From: Methylorubrum suomiense
GTDB lineage: Bacteria; Pseudomonadota; Alphaproteobacteria; Rhizobiales; Beijerinckiaceae
Direction: 5' to 3'
Length of the DNA: 64,000 bases
NCBI RefSeq assembly: GCF_022179765.1
Contig: NZ_BPRE01000001.1
Location: 186,001 to 250,000, forward strand
The position numbers and the translations under genes were made by a program. This document shows, piece by piece, positions 46,143 to 54,916 of this stretch; positions within the stretch are counted from its first letter, which is position 1; each line of letters begins with the position of its first letter. The notes under the pieces are model-generated. The model made no database searches, was not told where the DNA came from, and saw only the letters and a list, made by a program, of their open reading frames with translations.

Positions 46143-47075
46143 ATGACCGCCACTGCGGCGCCCGCGACCGACGATCCGTTCGGTGCCCCCGGCATCCATC
46201 TTTCGGGTGCCGGACTGATGAGCCTGCGCCATCTCGCCCGGCGCGGCGTCTCGCCCTCGACCAAGACCATCGCCGGGCTGCCCGGCGGCATCGTCACGCG
46301 GAAGCGCGGTCGCGGCTCCGAGCCCGACGACGTGCGCCTATGGTCGGAGGGCGACGATCGCCGCTTCATCGACCGCAACGCCACCGCGCGGACCGGCGAA
46401 TTGCACGTGCGCACCCACCATGACGAGCGCGACCGCGCCGTGGTGCTGATGGCCGATTTCCGGCCCTCCATGCTGTTCGGCACGCGCCGCGCCTTGCGCT
46501 CGGTCGCGGCGGCGGAGGCCCTGGCCCTGCTCGGCTGGCGCATCGTCGGCGACGGGGGACGCATCGGCCTGATCGTGGCCTCGGCGGGCGAGCCCGCCGT
46601 GGTGCGCCCGGCCGGCGGCGAGCGGGCGATGACGGCGGTGACCGGGGCGCTGGCCCATGCCCATGCCGCGGCGCTGGCGGGATCCGGCAAGGACGACCCG
46701 CCGCTCACCGACACCCTCGCCCTCGTCCGATCGCTGCTGCCGTCGGGCGGGCATCTCGTGATCGCCAGCGCCCTCGACGCGCCGGGCCCCGAGATGGAAA
46801 GCCTGCTCACCGCGATCGCCGAGCGGCTCTCGATCCGGCTGCTCCTCGTCAGCGACGCCTTCGAGCGCATCCGCCCGCCGGGCTTCTATCCCTACGCCAT
46901 GCCGGACGGCCGTCGCGGCACCGTCCAGACAGGCCGCACCGCCCCGGCCGCGGCGGAGGCCGACGACCGTCTCGCGAAGCTCCATGCCTGCGGCGTCGAG
47001 GGCCTGCGCATCGACGTGGAGGGCGGCCCGGAGAGCTACGCCCCCCTGATGGAGCGGCTCGATGCGGTGCTGTGA
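46143..47075 (+). CDS. DUF58 protein
   Basis: A 310-residue soluble protein of the DUF58 family. The hallmark is DVRLWSEGDDRRFIDRNATA followed by GELHVRTHHDERDRAVVLM and the VWA-like start ADFRPSMLFGT. DUF58 proteins are the usual second gene of MoxR operons and may bind the ATPase. It follows MoxR by four bases. The next gene starts 66 bases after its stop. The enzymatic role is unknown. Confidence 0.9.
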   Translation: MTATAAPATDDPFGAPGIHLSGAGLMSLRHLARRGVSPSTKTIAGLPGGIVTRKRGRGSEPDDVRLWSEGDDRRFIDRNATARTGELHVRTHHDERDRAVVLMADFRPSMLFGTRRALRSVAAAEALALLGWRIVGDGGRIGLIVASAGEPAVVRPAGGERAMTAVTGALAHAHAAALAGSGKDDPPLTDTLALVRSLLPSGGHLVIASALDAPGPEMESLLTAIAERLSIRLLLVSDAFERIRPPGFYPYAMPDGRRGTVQTGRTAPAAAEADDRLAKLHACGVEGLRIDVEGGPESYAPLMERLDAVL

Positions 47076-47141
47076 CGGGCGCAGCCGCGTGATCCTCACC
47101 CCTCCGCGAGGGACGGCGCCTGCGGAGCAGAGGGAAGAGGG

Positions 47142-47609
47142 ATGACCGCCGGCGCCCCTCCCCCCGACCTCTCCGCCCTGCGCGGCCTCCATCTGCCCTC
47201 CGGGGGCGGCGGGGTGGTACAGCCCGAAGTCGTGGCCGCCATCGCGCTCGGCTTCGGCCTCGCGCTCCTCGTCGGTCTGATCCGCATTCTCCGGGCCCGG
47301 CGCGGTGCCTCCGTGCGGCGGGCGGCCCTGCGGGAACTGGCGCTTGCACGGGGGCTGGCGCCCGAGCCCCGGCGGGTGGCCCAGGCGCGCCTGCTGCGCC
47401 GCCTCGTGCGCACCCTCAAGGGCGAGGACGCCGCCCGCGCCCGCGGGCCCGCCTGGGCCGAGACGCTCGACGCCACCTTCGCCACCGACTTCTTTCGCAA
47501 CGGCCCCGGACAGGCCTTCACCGAGGGTCTGTATCGGCGTCCCGGTTCCATCGACCCGGACGCGATCGATAGCGGCCTGACCCGTCTCCTCTCGCGGATC
47601 AGGGCCTGA
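47142..47609 (+). CDS. DUF4381 membrane protein
   Basis: A 155-residue protein with one membrane helix (about residues 28-48, VAAIALGFGLALLVGLIRIL) and an amphipathic, Arg/Ala-rich C-terminal domain (RRAALRELALARGLAPEPR, then GPAWAETLDATFATDFF). It fits the DUF4381 family found in MoxR/Bat operons. It starts after the DUF58 gene and is followed by BatA after four bases. Confidence 0.83.
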   Translation: MTAGAPPPDLSALRGLHLPSGGGGVVQPEVVAAIALGFGLALLVGLIRILRARRGASVRRAALRELALARGLAPEPRRVAQARLLRRLVRTLKGEDAARARGPAWAETLDATFATDFFRNGPGQAFTEGLYRRPGSIDPDAIDSGLTRLLSRIRA

Positions 47610-47613
47610 GCCG

Positions 47614-48636
47614 ATGCCCGCCTGGCTCACCGCCCTCGCCTCGGCCTTCGATTTCGCCACGCCGCTCGCGCTGCTGCTGCTGCCCCTGCCGCTGCTGGCC
47701 GCCCGGCTCATTCCACCGGAGCGCGAGGGGGGCAGCGGGGCGCTTCGGGTGCCGCCCTCCCTCGTCGGCGACACCGAGAGCGCGGGCGCCATCGCGGCCC
47801 GCGGCCGGCGGCGCCTCTGGCTCACCGGCGCGCTCTGGGTCGCCCTCGTGGTGGCGCTCGCCGGCCCGCGCCTCGTCCTGCCCGCCACCGCGCTCCCCGC
47901 CTCGGGCCGCGAGATCATCCTGGCGCTCGATCTCTCGGGCAGCATGGAGCGCAAGGATTTCGCCCTCGACGGCGAGACCGTGAGCCGCCTCGCCGCGGTC
48001 AAACGGGTCGGTGCCGAGTTCATCCGCCGTCGCGCCGGCGACCGCATCGGCCTCGTCGAGTTCGCCGATCAGGCCTTCGTCGCCGCCGCGCCCAGCTTCG
48101 ACACCGCGAGCGTCGCCCGCACCCTGGAAGAGGCCACCATCGGCCTCGTCGGCCGCTCCACCGGTATCGGCGACGGCCTCGGCCTCGCCCTCAAGCGCTT
48201 GGCGCCGGCCCAGGTCGCGAATGCCGAGGGCGGCGGCCCTCCCCCCTCCCGCGACAAGGTGGTGGTGCTCCTCTCCGACGGCGCCAACAATGCCGGCCAG
48301 ACCGCACCGAAGGAGGTGGCGGAACTCGCCAAGGATCTCGGCGTGCGGGTCTATACCATCGCGCTGGGGCCGATCGACATGGCCGACAATCCGAACAACG
48401 AGCAGGACGTCGTCGATGTCGAGACCCTGCGGGCGATGGCCGAGGCGAGCGGCGGCCGGGCGTTCCGGGTGAAGTCCACCGACGATCTCGAGAGCGTCGC
48501 CAACGCCATCGACACGTTGGAGGGCGGACGTGCCCAGGCTCCGCCGCTGCCGTTGCGGCGGGATCTTTGGCCCTGGCCCGGAGCCCTGGCGCTGCTCTGC
48601 GCCGCGGCGCTGCTGGCGACGAGGCGCCGGCTATGA
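47614..48636 (+). CDS. VWA-domain membrane protein (BatA-like)
   Basis: A 340-residue protein with two N-terminal hydrophobic helices, a von Willebrand A domain and a C-terminal helix (WPWPGALALLCAAALLATR). The metal-ion site is DLSGSMERKDF near residue 109 (DxSxS), with later LLSDGANNAG as the third loop. BatA-like proteins act with MoxR in the membrane. Its stop overlaps the start of the next VWA gene by four bases. Confidence 0.88.
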   Translation: MPAWLTALASAFDFATPLALLLLPLPLLAARLIPPEREGGSGALRVPPSLVGDTESAGAIAARGRRRLWLTGALWVALVVALAGPRLVLPATALPASGREIILALDLSGSMERKDFALDGETVSRLAAVKRVGAEFIRRRAGDRIGLVEFADQAFVAAAPSFDTASVARTLEEATIGLVGRSTGIGDGLGLALKRLAPAQVANAEGGGPPPSRDKVVVLLSDGANNAGQTAPKEVAELAKDLGVRVYTIALGPIDMADNPNNEQDVVDVETLRAMAEASGGRAFRVKSTDDLESVANAIDTLEGGRAQAPPLPLRRDLWPWPGALALLCAAALLATRRRL

Positions 48637-49556
48637 TCGAGAGCCTGACCCTGCTGCGCCCGCTCTGGTTCCTCGCGGTGCCCGTCGTCGTCCTCCTGGC
48701 CCTGCGGGCGGCGTGGCGCTCGGCCCCGCTCGGCGACTGGGCCAAGGCGGTCGATCCCGCGCTGATGGCCCTGCATGCCCGTCGTGGTGCGGTGCTCGGC
48801 GGGCGGCGGCAGGCCAATCTCGCTGCGGCTCTGGCCGCCGGCATCCTCGCCGTCGCGCTGACCGGCCCGGCGGTGGAGCGGCCCGAGGCCACCACCTTCC
48901 GCAACCTCGACGCCACGGTGATCGTGCTCGACCTGTCCCGCTCCGTCACCGAGGGCGGCCGCTTCAAGGAGGCGCGGCAGGCGGCGGAATCGGTGGCGGA
49001 GGCCGCCGGCACCCGCTCGGTGGCGCTCCTGGTCTATGCGGGCGACGCCTACACCGCCGTCTCGCCGACCACGGACCGCGACGCCATCGGCACAACCCTG
49101 TTCGCCCTCGACGCCGACACCGTGCCCGATCGCGGCACCCATCCCGAGCGCGGCCTCGCGCTGGCCCGCCGGATCCTGGCCGAGGCCAACGTCGTCGCCG
49201 CCGACGTGGTGCTGATCACCGACGGCGACGGGATCGGGCAGGCCGCCGAACGCGAGGCGGCGGCGATCCGGGCCAAGGGTTGGCAGTTGCACAGCCTGTT
49301 CGTGCCGGCCGGCAAGGCATTGCCCCCCGGCGCGCCCGCGACCGACCGCACCGCCCTCGATCGCCTCGCCGCTTCGGGCGGCGGCAAGAGTGCCGATATC
49401 GACGCGCCGCAGGCCGTGCTCGACCGGGTCGGCGCCTCGACCGCCCAGCACCTCGCCGCGGGCGGCTACGGCGTGCTCGCCTTCGCCGATCTCGGCCGCT
49501 GGCTTTTGCTGCTGGCGCTGGTGCCGGCCCTCCTCCTGTTCCGTCGGAGCGCGTGA
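48633..49556 (+). CDS. VWA-domain membrane protein (BatB-like)
   Basis: A 307-residue VWA protein with N-terminal helix WFLAVPVVVLLALRA and a C-terminal one (LLLLALVPALLLF). The metal site is VIVLDLSRSVTEGG, again DxSxS, and LITDGDGIG follows. The VWA domain is shorter than that of BatA. Start ATG overlaps the BatA stop, and its own stop shares a base with the next start (TGATG). This is the second VWA partner of the MoxR operon. Confidence 0.87.
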   Translation: MIESLTLLRPLWFLAVPVVVLLALRAAWRSAPLGDWAKAVDPALMALHARRGAVLGGRRQANLAAALAAGILAVALTGPAVERPEATTFRNLDATVIVLDLSRSVTEGGRFKEARQAAESVAEAAGTRSVALLVYAGDAYTAVSPTTDRDAIGTTLFALDADTVPDRGTHPERGLALARRILAEANVVAADVVLITDGDGIGQAAEREAAAIRAKGWQLHSLFVPAGKALPPGAPATDRTALDRLAASGGGKSADIDAPQAVLDRVGASTAQHLAAGGYGVLAFADLGRWLLLLALVPALLLFRRSA

Positions 49557-50494
49557 TGACGGCGCCCCTCGATCCCCGCACGCTCGCCACCGCGCGGCCC
49601 TTGACCCGGTTCGCCCCCGGCGCCTTCCCACGCCACTGGCGCAAGGCCGCCCGCCTCGGCGGGCTGGTCCTGGCGGCCGCGAGCATCCTCGGCCTGCTGC
49701 TGATCTCCGAGCCGCGCACCCTGCTCGGCCGCACGCTGCTGGCGACGGGCTTTCCCGGCGCGGCGCTCTCCGTCTTCGATCAGCCGGCCTGGCGCGCCGC
49801 CGCGTTCTACGAGGCCGGGCGCTACGGCGAGGCGATCGCGATCTACCGGACGCAGGGGCGGCGCGGCGCCTACAATCTCGGCAACGCCCTCGCCCGCTCG
49901 GGCGACCTCAAGGGGGCGCTCGACGCCTTCGACGAGGCCCTGGCCTACAACCCGCGCGACGCCGACGCCCAGGCCAATCGCTCGCTCATCGCCAAGGCGC
50001 TCGAGGAAGAGATCGATCGAGGCAAGGGCGGCGGCATCGCCAACGCCTCGGCCCAGTACGGCGCCCGCTACGGCAACACCGCCAACCAGGACCAGAACGA
50101 CGACATCAAGGCCACCGCCAGCGGCGAGGGGCTGGCCGGCAACAAGGAGGCGGGCTCCTCCGCCTCCCTGCCGGGCACCAGCCCGGTCGCCCGCCGCGGC
50201 AAGTCCGAGCAGCAATCGGTCGAGTCCGGCAAGGGGCAGGCCCGCGGCTCGGCGAGCGACGCCGCCGGGCGCGGGCGCCAGGGCGCGGGTTCGGCCATGG
50301 TCGCCGCCGCTCCGGAGAAGGAAGCCCGTCGCGTGACGAAGAGCTTCGAGGCGCACGAGATCCATCCCGACCGGCTGTGGCTTCAGACTTTGCCGGACGA
50401 GCCCGGCCGCTTCCTCAAGTTGCGCCTCAAGGCCGAGCAGGCCCGCCGGGTCGAGGCCGGTACCGCGATCCCGGGAGGCAGCAACCCGTGGTGA
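49556..50494 (+). CDS. TPR-repeat membrane protein
   Basis: A 312-residue protein with one helix near residue 40 (AARLGGLVLAAASILGLLLI), then TPR-like repeats (AAFYEAGRYGEAIAIYRTQG, YNLGNALARSGDLKGALDAF). The C-terminal half (about residues 160-265) is low-complexity, with many Gly, Ser, Asn and Gln, and a final basic helix (LRLKAEQARRVEAG). It matches the TPR-containing protein found in Bat operons (BatC/E-type). It probably links the VWA proteins. Start overlaps the BatB stop by one base. Confidence 0.82.
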   Translation: MTAPLDPRTLATARPLTRFAPGAFPRHWRKAARLGGLVLAAASILGLLLISEPRTLLGRTLLATGFPGAALSVFDQPAWRAAAFYEAGRYGEAIAIYRTQGRRGAYNLGNALARSGDLKGALDAFDEALAYNPRDADAQANRSLIAKALEEEIDRGKGGGIANASAQYGARYGNTANQDQNDDIKATASGEGLAGNKEAGSSASLPGTSPVARRGKSEQQSVESGKGQARGSASDAAGRGRQGAGSAMVAAAPEKEARRVTKSFEAHEIHPDRLWLQTLPDEPGRFLKLRLKAEQARRVEAGTAIPGGSNPW

Positions 50495-51816
50495 TTCTGT
50501 CGCGAACGATCCGCGCTCTTTCCCTCGCCGCTCTTCGAGAGCGGGGTCGGGTCGCAGCTCTCCTGCTGCCCCTGCTCCTCCTCGCCACCCCCGCCTGCGC
50601 CATCGATCCCGGCGATCTCACCTTCACGGTGACGCCCGAGCTGCCCCCGGGCGGCGCGGCCTATGCCCGCGAGATGGTGCTGCTGCGCCTGCGCGGGGTC
50701 TACCGCACGCAGATCCTCCTGGAGGATGTGCGCCAACCCGCGCTGGTGAACTTCTCCTGGACACAGCTCGGGCGCGACACCTGGGGCCGCACCCGGATGC
50801 CCGACGGGCAGATGGCCCTGGAATTCCAGCGCACCATCGCGGTGTTCCCGCAGCACACCGGCACCTTCACCATCGATCCGTTCATCCACCGCCTGACCAT
50901 CAACGACAACGGCGAGCGCAAGCAGATCGACGTCCGTTCCGAGCCGGTGCCCTTCCCCGTGGCGACCTGGACCGGCGAGGGCGGCGGGCCGGACGCGCCC
51001 GAGCCCTGGTGGCTGCCCGCCCGCGACGTCTCGATCACCGATCACTGGGATCCCGATCCGGAGACGATCAAGATGGGCGAGACCGCCCGGCGCATCGTCG
51101 TGCTGGAGGCGCAGGGCATGCTGGCCGAGGGGTTGCCGCCGCGCCCGGTGATGCGCACCCGCGGCATCGTCACCTTCGCGGGCCCCGTGAAGCGCGAGAC
51201 GATCATCACGCCCTCCGGCCCGGTGGCGCGGGCGACCTATCAATGGGACGTGAAGCCCGGCGTGCCGGAGGTGATCCCGCTCGACGCCATCAAGATCCCC
51301 TGGTTCGACACCGTCTCGCGCACCATGCGCGAGGCCGAGATTCCGGCCCGCCAGATCGGCGGCGGCCTGCCCGACCGGGAGGAGGATCTGAAGCCGCCCG
51401 CCCCCGCGGGTTGGCCGGTGCTGGCGGCGGCGGCCCTGGCCGCCTTCGGCCTCGGGCTCGCCCTGATCGGCTTCGGCGCCGGGCAGGGTCGCTGGCGCCT
51501 CGACCGGGGCGAGGCGCGCGCCCTCAAGCGGGCGGCCGCCGCGAACGACGCCCGGGCCTTCCGCGCGGCCTTGGGCGAGGCGATGCGCGCGCATCCCGAG
51601 CTCGCCGCCCTCTGGCGGGCGGACCCGGCGATCGCCCGCGATCTCGAAGCCCTCGACGCGCGCCTGTTCGGCCAGGATCCGACGGTGTCCACGGCGCCTT
51701 CGGGGGATCTCCCTCGTCTGGCCCAGGCGCTGACCCGATCCCGGCGGCCGGCGACCGGCCCGCTCGCGCCCGAGCCCCGGCTCGCCCCCCTCGACGGTCC
51801 CGTCGCGAAAGCGTGA
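50488..51816 (+). CDS. BatD-like exported protein
   Basis: A 442-residue protein with a signal peptide (VAALLLPLLLLATPACA), a beta-rich periplasmic domain (FTVTPELPPGGAAYAREMVL, QIDVRSEPVPFPVATW), a late membrane helix (VLAAAALAAFGLGLALIGFG, about residue 315-335) and a cytoplasmic tail. The layout matches the BatD/BamB-like oxygen-tolerance proteins. The GTG at 50488 has GGGAGG nine bases ahead; the GTG three bases later is equally in frame. It overlaps the TPR gene by seven bases and ends the operon. Confidence 0.82.
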   Translation: MVILSRTIRALSLAALRERGRVAALLLPLLLLATPACAIDPGDLTFTVTPELPPGGAAYAREMVLLRLRGVYRTQILLEDVRQPALVNFSWTQLGRDTWGRTRMPDGQMALEFQRTIAVFPQHTGTFTIDPFIHRLTINDNGERKQIDVRSEPVPFPVATWTGEGGGPDAPEPWWLPARDVSITDHWDPDPETIKMGETARRIVVLEAQGMLAEGLPPRPVMRTRGIVTFAGPVKRETIITPSGPVARATYQWDVKPGVPEVIPLDAIKIPWFDTVSRTMREAEIPARQIGGGLPDREEDLKPPAPAGWPVLAAAALAAFGLGLALIGFGAGQGRWRLDRGEARALKRAAAANDARAFRAALGEAMRAHPELAALWRADPAIARDLEALDARLFGQDPTVSTAPSGDLPRLAQALTRSRRPATGPLAPEPRLAPLDGPVAKA

Positions 51817-51826
51817 GCGGAGCGCC

Positions 51827-51852
51827 GGAACGGCCACGTTTCACCTTGGGTT
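51827..51852 (+). promoter_or_regulatory. EcfG-like promoter upstream of catalase-like gene
   Basis: GGAAC at 51827-51831 is followed by 18 bases and GTT at 51850-51852 (equal to GGAAC-N17-GGTT). It begins 11 bases after the BatD stop and about 53 bases ahead of the gene start. The motif and a stress-type gene support it; the spacer is at the long end. Confidence 0.5.
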
Positions 51853-51904
51853 GGTTCCGGCAAATGCTCCGTCCCAGGGGCGGCCGGTTCCACGGAGAAG
51901 GTGC

Positions 51905-52978
51905 GTGAACGCTCCGATCCCCTATCACCCCTCCGTCGAGCAGCTCCGCACCGACGAGGACGACATCCACGCGCAGATGCTGGCGACCTTCGCCAAGATT
52001 CAGGGCACCACCTTCAAGGATTACGGCCGGGCGGTACGCGGGGTGCACGCCAAGAGCCACGGCCTGCTGGAGGGCCGGCTGGAGGTTCTGCCCGATCTGC
52101 CCCTCGAACTGGCGCAGGGTGCCTTCGCGAAGGCCCGCACCTACGACGCGATCCTGCGTTTCTCGACCAATCCCGGCGACATCCTCGACGACAGCGTGTC
52201 GACCCCGCGGGGGCTCGCGCTCAAGCTCGTCGGCATCGAGGGCGAACGGCTGCCCGGGGCCGAGGGGACGACGCAGGATTTCGTGATGGCCAACGCGCCC
52301 GCCTTCACGGCGCCGGACGACGCGGCCTTCCTCAAGAGCCTCAAGCTGCTGGCGGCCACGACCGACACCCCGCAGGTGTTCAAGAAGGCCTTCTCCGCCG
52401 TGTTGCGCGGCGTCGAGACCGTTCTGGAGAGCGTGGGCACCAAGAGCCCGACCCTGATCTCCATGGGCGGCCATCCCGAGACGCATATCCTCGGCGAGAC
52501 CTTCTTCAGTCAGGTGCCGGTGCGCTGGGGCGATTACGTCGCCAAGGTCGCCGTCGCCCCCGTCTCACCCGAGCTGACGGCGCTGACCGGCGCCGCCCTC
52601 AACGTCAACGGCAAGCCGGACGGATTGCGCGAGGCGGTCAGGGCCTTCTTCGCCGAGCACGAGGGCGTGTGGGAGTTGCGGGCGCAGCTGCGCACGGGCG
52701 AGGACTCGATGCCGGTCGAGGATGCCTCCGTGCCTTGGCCGGAGGAGGAGAGCCCCTACGTCGCGGTGGCGCGGCTCACCGTGCCGCGCCAGGATTCCTG
52801 GAGCGAGGACAAGGTGCGGCGGATCGACGACGGGCTCGCCTTCAATCCCTGGCACGGGGTCGAGGCGCACCGTCCGCTCGGCGCGATCATGCGGGCACGC
52901 CGCGCCGCCTACCCGGCCTCCGCCGGTTTCCGCGCCGAGCATAACGGCTGCCCGATCCACGAGCCGGGCCGGCGATAA
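51905..52978 (+). CDS. Catalase-like haem protein
   Basis: A 357-residue member of the short catalase-related family (SrpA-like), lacking the C-terminal domain of full catalases. The distal His region is present as RGVHAKSHGLLEG near residue 45, and AILRFSTNPGDI follows, matching the catalase RFST segment. Peroxidase activity rather than catalase is likely. The start is the GTG at 51905 with GGAGAAGG four bases ahead. An EcfG-like promoter lies upstream, so the gene may be stress-induced separately from the MoxR operon. It is convergent with bioF. Confidence 0.85.
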   Translation: MNAPIPYHPSVEQLRTDEDDIHAQMLATFAKIQGTTFKDYGRAVRGVHAKSHGLLEGRLEVLPDLPLELAQGAFAKARTYDAILRFSTNPGDILDDSVSTPRGLALKLVGIEGERLPGAEGTTQDFVMANAPAFTAPDDAAFLKSLKLLAATTDTPQVFKKAFSAVLRGVETVLESVGTKSPTLISMGGHPETHILGETFFSQVPVRWGDYVAKVAVAPVSPELTALTGAALNVNGKPDGLREAVRAFFAEHEGVWELRAQLRTGEDSMPVEDASVPWPEEESPYVAVARLTVPRQDSWSEDKVRRIDDGLAFNPWHGVEAHRPLGAIMRARRAAYPASAGFRAEHNGCPIHEPGRR

Positions 52979-52983
52979 TCCGG

Positions 52984-54114
52984 TCAGCGCCGGTCCGGCG
53001 TCAGGGTGGCGAGGGCGTCGGCCAGGGCATCGACCTGCTCCTCGCTATGGGCCGCCGAGAACGCGACGCGCAGGCGGGCGGTGCCCGGCGCCACCGTCGG
53101 GGGGCGGATCGCCACCACGAGGAAGCCGCGCTTCTCCAGAGCCGCCGACAGGGCCAGGGCGGCCTCGGCCTCGCCGACCAGCACCGGCACGACCGGGCTC
53201 TCCGCCTCGGCCAGACCGAGCCGCGCGGTGAAGCGGCGGGCGAGCGCCAGCGGCCGGGCGGCGCGCTCAGGCTCGCTCTCGACGATGGCCAGCGCCGCCA
53301 GCGCCGCCGCCGCCGAGGCCGGGGGCAGACCGGTGGTGTAGACGAGGCTTCGCGCCCGGCTCGTCAGGAGGTCGATGACGGCCCGCGAGGCGCAGAGATA
53401 GCCGCCGTAGGAGCCGAGGGTCTTCGACAGCGTGCCCATCTCCAGCGGCGCCCGGGGTCCGGGCTCGACCACGCCGAGGCCGTGGGCGTCGTCGACGAGC
53501 GTCCAGGCATCGTAATCCTGGGCCAGCGTCAGGATCTCGGGCAACGGCGCGCGGTCGCCGTCCATGCTGAAGATCCGCTCGGTAAGGATCAGCGCGCGCC
53601 GAACCGATCCACGATGCGCGCGCAGCAGCGCCTCGAGGGCCTCGAGGGCGTTGTGGGGAAATACCTCGACCCGCGCCCCCGACATCCGCGCGCCCGCGAA
53701 CAGGCAGGAATGGCCGAGTTCGTCGATCAGGATCAGGTCGCCGGGGCCGACCAGGGCCGGCGCGATCCCGAGATTGGCGAGATAGCCGGAGCCGAACACC
53801 AGGGCCGCCTCCTTGCCCTTGTGCCGGGCGAGCCGCTCCTCCAGCGCCGCGAGCGGCGGGCTGTTGCCGGTGACGAGCCGCGACGCGCCGGCACCGGCAC
53901 CGTAGCGGGCGAGCGCCTCGGCGGCGGCGGCGATCACCCGCGGATCGTGGGACAGGCCGAGATAATCGTTGCACGAGAACGAGACGAGCGTGCGCCCCGC
54001 CCGCTCCGCCCCGGCCGCCGGGCCTCGGGCCGTGGGGACGAGGCGACGGCGCAGAGAGGCCGCGTCGAGGCCGGCGAGTTTTTCGGCAGCGAAGGCGTCG
54101 AGGCTGTCGGACAT
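52984..54114 (-). CDS. bioF: 8-amino-7-oxononanoate synthase (bioF)
   Basis: A pyridoxal-phosphate enzyme of 376 residues that joins pimeloyl-ACP and alanine to KAPA in biotin synthesis. Family marks are SFSCNDYLGLSHDPRV, VDDAHGLGVVEPG and the PLP lysine in MGTLSKTLGSYGGYL. GSGYLANLGIAPAL is also typical. The ATG at 54114 is chosen; a longer frame starts at 54210. It is divergent from a small exported protein gene and five base pairs from the catalase-like gene end. bioA lies on the other side of the gcv operon; bioB and bioD are not in the window. Confidence 0.92.
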   Translation of the reverse strand: MSDSLDAFAAEKLAGLDAASLRRRLVPTARGPAAGAERAGRTLVSFSCNDYLGLSHDPRVIAAAAEALARYGAGAGASRLVTGNSPPLAALEERLARHKGKEAALVFGSGYLANLGIAPALVGPGDLILIDELGHSCLFAGARMSGARVEVFPHNALEALEALLRAHRGSVRRALILTERIFSMDGDRAPLPEILTLAQDYDAWTLVDDAHGLGVVEPGPRAPLEMGTLSKTLGSYGGYLCASRAVIDLLTSRARSLVYTTGLPPASAAAALAALAIVESEPERAARPLALARRFTARLGLAEAESPVVPVLVGEAEAALALSAALEKRGFLVVAIRPPTVAPGTARLRVAFSAAHSEEQVDALADALATLTPDRR

Positions 54115-54262
54115 GATGCCTGAAGCGACGGGGGAGCGGGCGATGTCAAGCGCCGCCTGGGAAGAGCCCTGCCCAGGCGACGGCACGAGGATCGACGGCC
54201 CCGAACCCACCGGCCTCCGGGGCGTTGCCCGCCCGACGCCCCGACCGAGCCGGATCTCACCG

Positions 54263-54484
54263 ATGCGCCTTTCCCTCGCCGCCCTCGCCCTCGCCGTGAT
54301 CGCGCTTCCCCTGGCAACTCCGGTCCGGGCCGGTCCCGCGCAGGATTATACCTTCGGCGAACAGCGTTTTCGCCGGGCCTGCCCCCCGCCGCTCAAATAC
54401 GCCGCGGGCGCCTGCGTGCGCCGCTGCCCGGCGGGATACGAAGCCCTCGGCCGCTACTGTCGCTTCCGCAGCATGCGGCGCTGA
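54263..54484 (+). CDS. Small Cys-containing exported protein
   Basis: A 73-residue protein with a clear signal peptide (LSLAALALAVIALPLATPVRA) and a short mature part holding four Cys in ACPPP, CVRRC and YCR. Two disulfides could form. No family is recognised. It lies 187 bases ahead of the glycine riboswitch and may be transcribed separately. The ATG at 54263 begins directly before the basic-hydrophobic signal. Confidence 0.6.
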   Translation: MRLSLAALALAVIALPLATPVRAGPAQDYTFGEQRFRRACPPPLKYAAGACVRRCPAGYEALGRYCRFRSMRR

Positions 54485-54671
54485 TCGCCACCGCTTGATT
54501 GGCCCCGGTCCCGGCGCGGGGCGGGATCCCGCAGCCGCGCCGTCGCCGCGCCGGGCCGCTATCGGTGCTTGCAAGCGACCGTCGGCTGTTACCCAACCGA
54601 GCCGGTCGCGGCCGCGGACCGGCTTGCGCCGTGTGCCGCCCCGTGCAACCTTGGGCACGTCCGATACAGAC

Positions 54672-54864
54672 GATACGGGAGAGCCCAGGCCGCTCGCGAG
54701 AGGGGCTATGGCGCCGACGGAGCAACCACCCCCGGAAACTCTCAGGCACAATCACCGTATCGTTGGACAATCTGGAGAGAGGCGCCGTCCGGCGCCCACC
54801 GAAGGAGAAACCCTGAGCCCGAAGGGCTGAGGGGAAGCTCTCAGGTAACCGCGACAGATGGGGG
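54672..54864 (+). ncRNA. Tandem glycine riboswitch
   Basis: Two glycine-binding aptamers in series. Aptamer I runs from GATACGG (54672) to CCGTATC (54761) and includes GGCGCCGACGGAGCAA and ACTCTCAGGCA. Aptamer II follows from about 54762 and includes CACCGAAGGAGAAA, CTCTCAGGTA and GACAGATGGGG. The repeated GGAGAG and CTCTCAGG elements are the family signature. It lies ahead of gcvT and would turn on glycine cleavage when glycine is abundant. A downstream hairpin (54870-54894) could be the switching part. Confidence 0.93.
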
Positions 54865-54916
54865 CACCTCGCTCGGCCGACCGGCCGGCGAGCGCCGCAT
54901 GTCGTGGGGTTGCCCG

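Noticed and set aside
45125..51816. Methanol oxidation (mxa) accessory cluster
   Set aside because: No mxaF, mxaI, mxaG or related genes are present; the gene set matches general MoxR/Bat operons.
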